Source: Bacteroidales bacterium (GTDB lineage Bacteria > Bacteroidota > Bacteroidia > Bacteroidales > UBA932). Taken from it: a stretch of 33,952 nucleotides of DNA. The position numbers and the translations under genes were made by a program. The DNA lies in assembly GCA_017453565.1 (NCBI GenBank), contig JAFTEQ010000071.1:1-33952 (forward strand), in the 5' to 3' direction. A model generated the notes under the pieces. The model was not told the DNA's origin and did no database searches. It saw only the letters and a list, made by a program, of their open reading frames with translations. Below are positions 23,497 through 31,768 of this stretch, piece after piece (the stretch's first letter is position 1; each line of letters opens with the position of its first letter).

Positions 23497-25545
23497 CTAT
23501 GGGATCAGACTGAAGCTGAAGGCATAGCTGCCCTGCAGGGGGGCCTTGTCGGAAGACACGAAGCTGACACGGCAGACCGTGCTGCCCCAGTTCCTCTTGA
23601 GCCGGGCGTCGGTGATCTCCATGATTTCCGCTTCGGGCTTGAGCGCAGCGGGATAGGCGATGCGTACGCGCACGCTCCGCTGCCCGTCGAAACTCTTGCA
23701 GATGAGTACCACCTCACCGTCCTTCACCGTGTATCCGGCGGCATCTTGTCCGGGGAGGAACGCCTGCCCGTTGGTAAGGAACCGTTCCGCGTCGGCGCCC
23801 TTCCGCTCCGTGAGGCGGTAGCGGTCCACGAGGGTCATCTTGTCCTCGCCCAGGGTCCAGGTCCGGTTCCAGCTCTTGCAGGCGGCGTCGGCCGGGTAGG
23901 CGGCCGCTACGTCGGTGCTGAAACTGCGTGCCTTGAGGTCACACTTGGTTCCGGAGGCATGGAACGCCCTGCCGTCTTTTTGGGAGAATCCGTTGATGCC
24001 GGGGGCGTTGTGCCAATCGGACTGCATGTACCAGAGGGTGTAGCGCATGGGACCGAAAGTCTCCTTGATGTACGTGCCCACTCCGGCGTCGATAAGTACC
24101 GGACAGTCGTCGATGAAGAAGATGCCGGAGCCCACGTCGTTGTGGTTGTGGCTTTCGCTGTTATGACCGCCCTTTACGCCCAGGAACCAGCCTGCGCTGT
24201 TGCGGAGCGCAGCCACTTCCGTGCCTTCGTAGAAGACCGACGTGGCGCTCTTGCGCAGGTTCTTTCGCAGCTGCGCAAAATCGCCTCCGGCGGCCTCGAC
24301 GGCCTGTTTTTCATCGGCGACCATGTCGTTGTAGTAGCGCATGGTTTCCAGGCCGCGGTAGAGCATGTTGCCCTCACGGCCCGCTTCAGCGTCGGGCAGT
24401 TTGAAGGCGTCCTTTCCGGCCAGCAGATAGAGGCCCAGGTCGGCGAGTTCGCGGCTTCCGGTCTCGTGGCCGAAGCGCCAGAGCAGGGGCGGATCGCCTG
24501 CGGCACGGGGTTCCCCGTCGGCAAAGTCGATCACCCAGCCGTCACCGATGTAGGTCTTCGACTTGAACTCGCCCATGCGGCGGATCTGCTCGTCGTCCAT
24601 CACGTCGATCCGGCCGCCCGAGGCATCGCGGAGGATGTGGGCGAACTCGTAGACCTTTCCGCCCGCCATGTTCCAGTAGGAGGGACCTTCTTCGCAGGCC
24701 CCGTCGAGCGAGACGTAGTCCATGTATTTGTCGACAGAGTCGGTAGCCTTGGCAATGGCAGCCAGCAGGCGATCGGGATCGGGTTCGCAAAGCAGGAAGG
24801 CCAGCAGCACGTGCGTGTTGCAATAGGTGTTCCAGTTGTTTACGATTTGGCCCTCATCCTTCCGGAAGCCCAGCCAGCCGGGGTTCTTGTCGCAGGCCGA
24901 GTTGAGGTAGGGCGAGAAGATGTTGGCGTTGAGCGCATAGAGGATGGTGCTGCTAATGGAGGGGTCGATCTTGTCAAAGGCTCCTTTCAGCAGATGCAGG
25001 CTGATGGCCACCTGGGCGCCGTAGCTGGCGCTGAGCAGCGAGATGAGCCGCTGGCTGGGATCGGGCAGGGTCCTGTGGCTGTCCTGATTCCGGGTGTGCT
25101 GGGGGTGCGACCAGCTCGTGCGTTCGGCCGAATAGAAGAGGCCGTCGACCAGATGCTGTACGAATCGGCCCTTGCCCTCGGCGAGCTCCGCAAGCGTGAG
25201 GTCGCCCAGCGCCTGGCGGTTGGCCAGGTCGTCGGCCATGAGTTTGCGGTTCTTGGTCTGCTCGTACTCAAGGAAGGTGGTCGCACGGATAATCTTCCAT
25301 TGGTGTTTCAGCGCCTTTTCGCCGCGTTTGATGATTTGGTCGCGGAAGGGGGCGGTAAGCTGCTCCCAGGCTGCGCGGTCTTCATAGGCGGGATAGGGGA
25401 ACCAGTCGCCGCCCGGACGGAACACGCTGGCCTTGTCAGGGATGGCGTCGTAGGCGTTCTTGAACAAATGCCGGTCTTCGCGTGCCTGCAGGGCGCTTGC
25501 ACCGAGCAGCAGCGTGAGGGCGGAAAGCAGAAGTATCTTTTTCAT
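23497..25545 (-). CDS. Heparinase II/III-superfamily polysaccharide lyase B (fourth of array)
   Basis: A 682-residue protein, closest to its downstream neighbour. Signal peptide 1-21 (MKKILLLSALTLLLG...LQA), PGGDWFPYPAYEDRAAW (44-60), IVNNWNTYCN (Asn236/237), CEEGPSYW (Tyr290) and ESHNHNDVGSG followed by IFFIDDCPVLIDAGVGTY are all present, so the predicted active site is intact. Differences from A cluster in residues 85-115 and in the linker region around 370-410. The start at 25545 gives the signal peptide and sits 2 bases after the upstream TAG; the longer frame to 25641 overlaps gene C and is rejected. It is predicted to be periplasmic; the substrate is unknown. Confidence 0.87.
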   Translation of the reverse strand: MKKILLLSALTLLLGASALQAREDRHLFKNAYDAIPDKASVFRPGGDWFPYPAYEDRAAWEQLTAPFRDQIIKRGEKALKHQWKIIRATTFLEYEQTKNRKLMADDLANRQALGDLTLAELAEGKGRFVQHLVDGLFYSAERTSWSHPQHTRNQDSHRTLPDPSQRLISLLSASYGAQVAISLHLLKGAFDKIDPSISSTILYALNANIFSPYLNSACDKNPGWLGFRKDEGQIVNNWNTYCNTHVLLAFLLCEPDPDRLLAAIAKATDSVDKYMDYVSLDGACEEGPSYWNMAGGKVYEFAHILRDASGGRIDVMDDEQIRRMGEFKSKTYIGDGWVIDFADGEPRAAGDPPLLWRFGHETGSRELADLGLYLLAGKDAFKLPDAEAGREGNMLYRGLETMRYYNDMVADEKQAVEAAGGDFAQLRKNLRKSATSVFYEGTEVAALRNSAGWFLGVKGGHNSESHNHNDVGSGIFFIDDCPVLIDAGVGTYIKETFGPMRYTLWYMQSDWHNAPGINGFSQKDGRAFHASGTKCDLKARSFSTDVAAAYPADAACKSWNRTWTLGEDKMTLVDRYRLTERKGADAERFLTNGQAFLPGQDAAGYTVKDGEVVLICKSFDGQRSVRVRIAYPAALKPEAEIMEITDARLKRNWGSTVCRVSFVSSDKAPLQGSYAFSFSLIP

Positions 25546-25547
25546 AC

Positions 25548-27614
25548 CTATTTCATGAGGGTGATGTTGAGGCTGTAACTGCCCTGCAGGGGCGCATTGT
25601 CGGAAGAGGTGAAGCGGATGCCGCTGAGGCTGTTGGACCATCTCTTGGCCATCTTGTCGTCCAACTTTCCTTCGAGGTCCTTGAAATCGTTCGCCACTAC
25701 CGAAGCGGTCAGAAGGTCCTTGGGGTAGCTGATCTTAACCTTGAATTCGTGATTGCCGTCGAAACTGCGCACGTCGATCACGACTTCACCCTTCTTGACC
25801 TTGTAGCGGCCGGCTTTCTGTCCGGGGAGGTACACGGTGCCGGGTGTGGAGAAATTGAGCACGTCGGCGGCTTTTCGCGCCTGCAGGTCGAACTGGTCGG
25901 TGATGGTGAACTGTTTGTCGGAAAGGGCGTAGGTGCGGGTCCAGCCGTTGCACTGGGCGTCTTTGTCGTAGACCTTGCAGAGGTCGAGCGAGAAGGTGCC
26001 GGCATCGGTGTCGCACTGGCAGTGCTGCGCGGCGAAGTCGCGGCCCGCATGCTGAACCGTGCCGTTGATGCTGGGCGTGTTGTGCCAGTCGGAACGGTTG
26101 CACCAGATTTCATAGCGGCGTGAACTGAAGGTGTATTTGCCGTAGTCGAGGTTGCCGGGGTCTACGAACACGGGGCAGGCGTCGATGAAAAAGACGCAGG
26201 AGCCCACGTCATTGTGATTGTGGCTTTCGGCGTTGTGCCCGCCCTTGGCGCCCAGGAACCAGCCGGTGCGGGTGCGCAGTACGGCCACCTGGGTGTCAGG
26301 ATACCATTCGGAAGTGGCCTTCTTGCGGATGTCGGAGAGCATCTTGTCCATATCGCCGTCGGCATCGGCGAGGGCTGCGCGTTGCGCTACAACGAAGCCG
26401 GGTGCATAGCGGAGCGCTTCCAGGGTGCGGTACATCTCGCCGGCACTGCTGGGACGGGGCGCCGAGAAACTCTTGGTGGCCGGCTTTGCCGAGGCGGCAA
26501 TCGCGTAGTCGCGGAGTTCCTGGCTGTCGAGGTCTTCACCCATGCGCCAGGTGAGCAGTGCATCACCCGCGGTGCGCGGGCCTCCGTCTCCGAAATTGAT
26601 GACCCAGCCGTCGCCGATGTAGATTTTGGCGATGTACTCGCAGAGGCGCCGGATCTGGTCGTCACCGAAGAGGTTGATGGCTCCGCCCGTGGCATCGCAA
26701 AGCATACGGGTATAGTCGTAGACTTTGCCGCCTGCCATGCTCCAGTAGCTGGGGCCCTCGTCGCAGGCGCCGTCGAGGTTAACGCTGTTGAGGTAGTTGT
26801 CGACCGAGCGAAGCGAGCGTTCCACGCCCTTCAGAAGCCGGTCCGGATCCTGTTCGCAGAGCAGGAAGGCGCTGAGCACAAAGGTGTTGCAGTAGGTGTT
26901 CCAGTTGTTGACCCGGTTGCCGTTGAAGCCGAGCCACGACTGGTATTTTTCCTTAGCGGGATTGAGGAAGGGCTCGAAGATGTTGCGGTCGAGCGAGCGC
27001 AGGATGGTCTTGGAAATGCTGGGGTCGTACTTGTCGAACTCCTTGTGGAAGAAATGCCAGGCAACGGCTATGGTCTGGCCCGTGTGGGCGCTGCCCAAGG
27101 AAATGACACGGTATTGCGGATCGGGAACGCCGCGCCGGCTGGGCTGGCTCTTGGTGTGTACGTGGTACGACCAGGTGGCCTTCTCGGCATACCAGTAGAG
27201 GCCGTCAATCAGCTTGGGAATGAAGCGGCCCTTGCCTTCGGCGAGTTCGGCCAGGGTGAGGGTGGCCAACATGGCGCGGGCCGAGTTGTCCACGCCGCGC
27301 GTATACTTGCGGGTGCCGGTCTTCTCGGTCTCGATATACTGGCTCGCAAGGGTCATGGGCCAGTCTTTCTTGAGGGCTTTTTCACCTGCGGCGATATAGT
27401 TTTTCTTGCTGAATTTGGTGAGTTTCTCCCAGCCCTCACGGTCTTCGTAGGCAGGGTAGGGGAACCATTCTCCGCCGGGTTTGATGACGGAGGCCTTGTC
27501 CGGAAGCTCGTTGTAGGCGTCCCAGAAGAGATGCCGGGGTTCCCGGGCCTGGAGGACGCTTGCCTGCAGCAGCATCGCTGCGACAAGACAGGAAAGGATG
27601 ATTGGTTTATTCAT
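25548..27614 (-). CDS. Heparinase II/III-superfamily polysaccharide lyase C (third of array)
   Basis: A 688-residue member. Signal peptide 1-23 (ending VLQA), PGGEWFPYPAYEDREGW (46-62), YHVHTKSQ (150-157), VNNWNTYCN (Asn236/237), CDEGPSYW (Tyr290) and ESHNHNDVGS (463-472). It shares with D the YHVHT segment, where A and B have SHMQH or SHPQH, the phrase PMTLASQY and a GSAHTG motif. That groups C and D as a second subfamily. The metal/His loop is followed by CVFFIDACPVFVDPGNLDYG, different from the VLIDAGVGTY of A and B. Its substrate may therefore differ. The upstream gene D ends 9 bases before it. Confidence 0.87.
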   Translation of the reverse strand: MNKPIILSCLVAAMLLQASVLQAREPRHLFWDAYNELPDKASVIKPGGEWFPYPAYEDREGWEKLTKFSKKNYIAAGEKALKKDWPMTLASQYIETEKTGTRKYTRGVDNSARAMLATLTLAELAEGKGRFIPKLIDGLYWYAEKATWSYHVHTKSQPSRRGVPDPQYRVISLGSAHTGQTIAVAWHFFHKEFDKYDPSISKTILRSLDRNIFEPFLNPAKEKYQSWLGFNGNRVNNWNTYCNTFVLSAFLLCEQDPDRLLKGVERSLRSVDNYLNSVNLDGACDEGPSYWSMAGGKVYDYTRMLCDATGGAINLFGDDQIRRLCEYIAKIYIGDGWVINFGDGGPRTAGDALLTWRMGEDLDSQELRDYAIAASAKPATKSFSAPRPSSAGEMYRTLEALRYAPGFVVAQRAALADADGDMDKMLSDIRKKATSEWYPDTQVAVLRTRTGWFLGAKGGHNAESHNHNDVGSCVFFIDACPVFVDPGNLDYGKYTFSSRRYEIWCNRSDWHNTPSINGTVQHAGRDFAAQHCQCDTDAGTFSLDLCKVYDKDAQCNGWTRTYALSDKQFTITDQFDLQARKAADVLNFSTPGTVYLPGQKAGRYKVKKGEVVIDVRSFDGNHEFKVKISYPKDLLTASVVANDFKDLEGKLDDKMAKRWSNSLSGIRFTSSDNAPLQGSYSLNITLMK

Positions 27615-27623
27615 GGTTTGATG

Positions 27624-29684
27624 CTATTTCATGCGGGTAAAGACAATGCTGTAGCGGCCCTTGAGCGGGGCGTTTTCAGCGGAGGTGAAGCGAAGCGAGC
27701 GGAGTCCGTTCTTCCAGGGACCGGAGAAACGGGGATCCACCACGCCCTCGAGGTTCTTGAGGTCGTTCTGCACCACCGAGGGGGTGAGGCCCTTGGAGGC
27801 TTTCACGAGCACGCGCTCGCGGTACGTCGATTTGTCGTTGCCCGGGACGGCAATCACGGCTTCGCCCTTCTTGACCTTGTAGCCCGCCACTTTTTCGCCG
27901 GGCAGGAACACGTCGCCGGTGACGAGGAAATTCATCACGTCGGGAGCTACGCGCTCCGTGAGTTCATAGGTGTCGCTGATGATGAGGCGGCTGTCCTGCA
28001 ACTCGTAGTCGCGGATCCAGCGTTCGCACTTGGCATCGGGCGCATAGACCTGCGAGATGTCGGTGGAGAAGCTGTTACGCGCCTCGTCGAAGTGGCTGCC
28101 GCGCGTGGCATACTGGGCGCCGAACTGTTCCAGCTGGCCGTTGATGTCGGGCAGGTTGTGCCAGTCGGAGCGCTGCGGCCAGAATTTGTAGCGGTTGGCG
28201 CCGGAGTTGCTCTTGCCGTAGGTGGGCGCGCCGGCATCCACCAGGATGGGGCAGCAGTCGAGGTAGAACACGCAGGAACCGGCGTCGTTGTGGTTGTGGC
28301 TCTGGCCGTTGTGCGCACCCTTGGCGCAGACGAACCAGTTGGATGCGTTGCGCAGGACCGTGATATCGGTCTGTGGATAGCAGGTCGACTTGGCCTTGGC
28401 GTGGATGTTCTCGAGCATCTTCTGCATATCACCGCCGGCATCGGCCAGGGCCTTCTTCTCGGTGCGCAGGAGCACGGGATCGTAGCGCAGGGCTTCCAGC
28501 GTGCGGTAGAACTCCCCGATGCTGAGCGAGTGGGAGAATTTGCCCGTGCCCGTGTTGGCGAAACAGGTGAGCGCGTAGTCGATGCAGGCCGGGCACTTGC
28601 AGTCGATACCCATACGGAAGAGCATGAAGGGATCGTTCTTGCGGAAGGCGCCGCCGTCGCCGAAGTTGGCGACCATTCCGCCGCCGGCATAGATGGCGGG
28701 GTAGAACTCGCACTGGCGGCGAATCTGTTCGTCGCCGAAAAGATTGATGCGGCCGCCCGAGGCGTCGTAGAGCATACGCGTGTAGTCGTAGACCTTGCCG
28801 GCCGCCATATCCCAGTAGCCGGGACCTTCCTCGCAGCCGCCGTCCAGTTCCACAAAGTCCATATAGCGGTCGTGCACGGCCACGGACTTCTTGATGGCCT
28901 GCAGCAGCCGGTCGGGATCCTTCTCGCAGAGCAGGAAGGCCATGAGGACGAACTTGTTGGTGTAGGTCATCTGGTTGTTGGTGATGGAAGCGCGGGGCGG
29001 TTTGATCCACCAGTTCTGAACGGAGAGGCTCTCGTCGAGGAACGAGGAGAGGATGTTCCTGTCGATGGAATTCCAGATGGTCTTGGAGATGCTGGGATCG
29101 ATCTCGTCGAACTTCTTGTGGAAGAAGTGCCAGGCCAGGGCGATGACCTCGCCCGTGTGGGCGCTTCCCAGGGAGATGACGCGTTCCTGCGGGCGGGGCA
29201 GGGCCCGGTGGTTGCTCTGCCTGCTGGTGTGCACGTGATACGACCAGGTGGCGCGTTCGGCCTGGTAGTACAGCACGTCGATGAGTTTGGGAAGGAACCT
29301 TCCCTTTCCTTCGACGAGCTCGCCCACGGCAAGGTTGATGGTCATATTCCGGAGCACGTTCTCAACGCCGTAGGTATATTTGCGGGTGGCCGTCTTCTCG
29401 GTGATGAGGTACTGGCTTGCCAGGGTCATGGGGATGTCCTTGTCGAGCCATTTCTCGGCCTGGGCGATGAGTTTTTTCTTGCGGGCGCCGGTGAGTTTGT
29501 CCCAGGCGGCGCGGTCTTCGTAGGCCGGATAGGGGAACCATTCCCCGCCGGGTTTGAAGACGGAAGCCTTGTCGGGAATGGCGTCGTAGGCCTTCTCGAA
29601 AATGTGCCGGGCTTCGCGCGCCTGCAGGCTGAAGCCCAGAATGAGCGAAAGGACGAGAATAGCGAAAAAGCGAAGTGGTTTCAT
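27624..29684 (-). CDS. Heparinase II/III-superfamily polysaccharide lyase D (second of array)
   Basis: A 686-residue member. Signal peptide 1-22 (ending SLQA), PGGEWFPYPAYEDRAAW (45-61), YHVHTSRQ, and CEEGPGYW (Tyr290, with Gly where the others have Ser). At the catalytic Asn site it reads ITNNQMTYTN: both Asn are kept, but the following Trp of A, B and C is Gln. The His loop is QSHNHNDAGS, with Ala where the others have Val. The stretch before the NN motif (SVQNWWIKPPRAS) is unlike its paralogues. It is intact with no frameshift. ATG at 29684 lies 1 base after the gene E stop. A shift in specificity is plausible but unproven. Confidence 0.86.
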   Translation of the reverse strand: MKPLRFFAILVLSLILGFSLQAREARHIFEKAYDAIPDKASVFKPGGEWFPYPAYEDRAAWDKLTGARKKKLIAQAEKWLDKDIPMTLASQYLITEKTATRKYTYGVENVLRNMTINLAVGELVEGKGRFLPKLIDVLYYQAERATWSYHVHTSRQSNHRALPRPQERVISLGSAHTGEVIALAWHFFHKKFDEIDPSISKTIWNSIDRNILSSFLDESLSVQNWWIKPPRASITNNQMTYTNKFVLMAFLLCEKDPDRLLQAIKKSVAVHDRYMDFVELDGGCEEGPGYWDMAAGKVYDYTRMLYDASGGRINLFGDEQIRRQCEFYPAIYAGGGMVANFGDGGAFRKNDPFMLFRMGIDCKCPACIDYALTCFANTGTGKFSHSLSIGEFYRTLEALRYDPVLLRTEKKALADAGGDMQKMLENIHAKAKSTCYPQTDITVLRNASNWFVCAKGAHNGQSHNHNDAGSCVFYLDCCPILVDAGAPTYGKSNSGANRYKFWPQRSDWHNLPDINGQLEQFGAQYATRGSHFDEARNSFSTDISQVYAPDAKCERWIRDYELQDSRLIISDTYELTERVAPDVMNFLVTGDVFLPGEKVAGYKVKKGEAVIAVPGNDKSTYRERVLVKASKGLTPSVVQNDLKNLEGVVDPRFSGPWKNGLRSLRFTSAENAPLKGRYSIVFTRMK

Positions 29685-29685
29685 A

Positions 29686-31698
29686 CTAGATCTCCTTAAA
29701 AGTAAACGTGTAAGAACCGCTCAACGGAGCTTTTTCGGAGGAGACGAAGCGGAGCCGGTAGAGTTTCTCGCCCCAGATGTTGGAGAAGCGAGGATCGTCC
29801 ATCTCCTTCTCATCTACCTGCGGGGTGAGCGCATTGGGATAACTAACTGCAATCCGGTGCGTGCGCTTGCCGTCGAAGCTGCACACTTCAATGACCACAT
29901 TCCCGTCTTCCACGACGGGTTTTCCCTGGCAGAGGAAGTTCACCTCGTCGGCAGCTTTGCGTTCCTTGAGGCGGTAGCGGTCGGTGATGGTAGCGGAATC
30001 CTCGCCCAGTGTGTAACTGCGCTGCCAGCTGATGCAGGCCGCCTCTTCCGGGTAAGCACCGGCGATGTCGGTACTGAAACGGTTGTCTTTGAGACTGCAG
30101 CTGCTTCCCTTGGCCGTGAATTCCCTGCCGGGACTCTGGACCACACCGTTGATGGTGGGGGTGTTGTGCCAGTCGGAACGCATGCACCAAAGGGTGTAGC
30201 GCTGGCTGCTGAAGGTCTCTTTCCTGTAGGTCATTACGCCGGCATCGATGATGACGGGACAGTTGTCCACAAAGAGAATACCGGAGCCTACGTCGTTATG
30301 GTTGTGGCTTTCGCCGTTGTTGCCTCCCTTGACGCCAAGGAACCAGCCGGCTTTGTTGCGCAGCGTGGCCACTTCGGTTTCGGAGTAATACTCGGAAGTG
30401 GTATGGAGAAGCCCGTCGCGCATCTTGTCAAAGTCGCCGCCGGCAGCTTGCAGGGCCGCCTGCTCGGCTTCGCGCATACGCTGCTCGTACAGCAGGGTAT
30501 AGAGGACGCGGATGGGCTGACCGGTGGAGGCGATGCTTTCTTTGAAGCGTTTCCTTTTGGGGTCGGCTGCCAGGTAAAGGCCAAAATTCTCCAGTTCCTT
30601 GCTGCCTGCGTCGAGTCCATAGCGGAAAATCAGGGGATCGCTGCCCGCAGCGCGGGCGCCGCCATCGGCAAAGGGGAGTACCCAGCCGTCACCGATGTAG
30701 GTCTTGACCTTGTATTCGCCGATACGGCGGAACTGGTCGTCGCCGAAAATGTCGATGCGGCCGCCGGAGGCGTCGTACATCATGCGGGCGTAGTCGTAGA
30801 GTTTGCCTCCGGCCATGTCCCAATAGGAGGGACCCTCGTCGCAGCAGCCGTCCAGGTTGTTGTCGTCGAGGTACTGGTCAATGGAGAAAGCGCTGCGCTG
30901 AATGGCCTTGAGGAGGGTCTCCTGGTTGGGCTGACAAAGCAGGAAGGCCTGCATGACGAGGGTGGTGCAGTGCGTGGTCCAGTTCCTAACGTGGCCGCCG
31001 TCCTTGCGGTTGAAGCCCAGCCAGAACTGGTTGGGAATCTTGTTGTCGTCCAGGTATGGCTTGAAGATATTCTCGTCGAGTGCATAAAGGATAGCCTGAG
31101 AAATATTGGGGTCCATCTTGTCAAACTCGTCCTTGAAGAAATAGAGGGCCGTAGCCACATATCCTGCGGTATTGGCGCTTCCCAGGGAGATGATGCGCTC
31201 GTCGGGGTCGGGCAGATACCGGCCGCTGTTCTGCCGGCCGGTGTGCACGGCATACGACCAGGTTGCCCGCTCGGCATAGTAGTACAGGCCGTCGGCGAGG
31301 TGGGAGAGGAAGCGCCCTTTGCCCTCGGCCAGTTCGGCCATCATGAGCGCGCCCATGGCTGCCTTGTTGTTGTTGTCTTCCTTGATGTGCTTGCGGTCTC
31401 CGTCCTTTTCGAACTCCAGGAATTCGTGGGCGGCGATAAAGGCCCAGGGTCTCTGGAGGTATTTCTCGCCCGTCTTGATGAAAGCTTCCTTATGGCTTCC
31501 AAGGAGTTTGTCCCAACCCTCGCGGTCTGTGTAGGCGGGGAAGGGGAACCAAGCGCCGCCGGGCTGGAAGACAGCTGCTTTGTCTTGAATGGCTGCCAGT
31601 TGGTTCTGGACGATAGTACGGTCTTCGCGCGCCTGGACCTGCGAGGCGGAAAGGAACAGGGCGAGCGCTGCAGAAAACAGAATGATGGTGTGCTTCAT
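29686..31698 (-). CDS. Heparinase II/III-superfamily polysaccharide lyase E (first of array)
   Basis: A 670-residue, most divergent member and the promoter-proximal gene. Signal peptide 1-23 (ending VQA), PGGAWFPFPAYTDREGW (46-62), YAVHTGRQ (149-156), CDEGPSYW (Tyr292) and ESHNHNDVGS (463-472). At the Asn site it reads VRNWTTHCT: the first Asn is Arg, and the Tyr and Asn further on are His and Thr. Asn239 remains. The linker before the beta domain is also distinct. The gene is intact. It begins about 15 bases after the T run of the nifJ terminator, with no recognisable promoter between. Confidence 0.86.
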   Translation of the reverse strand: MKHTIILFSAALALFLSASQVQAREDRTIVQNQLAAIQDKAAVFQPGGAWFPFPAYTDREGWDKLLGSHKEAFIKTGEKYLQRPWAFIAAHEFLEFEKDGDRKHIKEDNNNKAAMGALMMAELAEGKGRFLSHLADGLYYYAERATWSYAVHTGRQNSGRYLPDPDERIISLGSANTAGYVATALYFFKDEFDKMDPNISQAILYALDENIFKPYLDDNKIPNQFWLGFNRKDGGHVRNWTTHCTTLVMQAFLLCQPNQETLLKAIQRSAFSIDQYLDDNNLDGCCDEGPSYWDMAGGKLYDYARMMYDASGGRIDIFGDDQFRRIGEYKVKTYIGDGWVLPFADGGARAAGSDPLIFRYGLDAGSKELENFGLYLAADPKRKRFKESIASTGQPIRVLYTLLYEQRMREAEQAALQAAGGDFDKMRDGLLHTTSEYYSETEVATLRNKAGWFLGVKGGNNGESHNHNDVGSGILFVDNCPVIIDAGVMTYRKETFSSQRYTLWCMRSDWHNTPTINGVVQSPGREFTAKGSSCSLKDNRFSTDIAGAYPEEAACISWQRSYTLGEDSATITDRYRLKERKAADEVNFLCQGKPVVEDGNVVIEVCSFDGKRTHRIAVSYPNALTPQVDEKEMDDPRFSNIWGEKLYRLRFVSSEKAPLSGSYTFTFKEI

Positions 31699-31713
31699 AA
31701 TTACTTATGTGGT

Positions 31714-31753
31714 TAAAAACAGAGGGGCTGGTGCAGATGTGATGCGCCAGCCC
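31714..31753 (-). terminator. Rho-independent terminator after nifJ
   Basis: On the minus strand GGGCTGG (31753-31747) pairs with CCAGCCC (31731-31725), followed by CTCTG and a run of five T. It lies 15 bases after the nifJ stop and directly before the lyase array. Confidence 0.75.
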
Positions 31754-31768
31754 TTCTGAAAAAGAATA

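Noticed and set aside
21883-29699. Very long plus-strand open frames (over 1,100 codons each) opposite the lyase array
   Set aside because: They are mirror images of GC-rich lyase genes. Their translations are monotonous Val/Ala/Gly/His text, cross several real gene borders, and lack signal peptides and recognisable domains. The minus-strand proteins have clear motifs.
21424-31698. Some of the five lyases as decaying pseudogenes
   Set aside because: All five frames are uninterrupted, keep signal peptides, the Tyr and the SHNHND loop, and have normal length.
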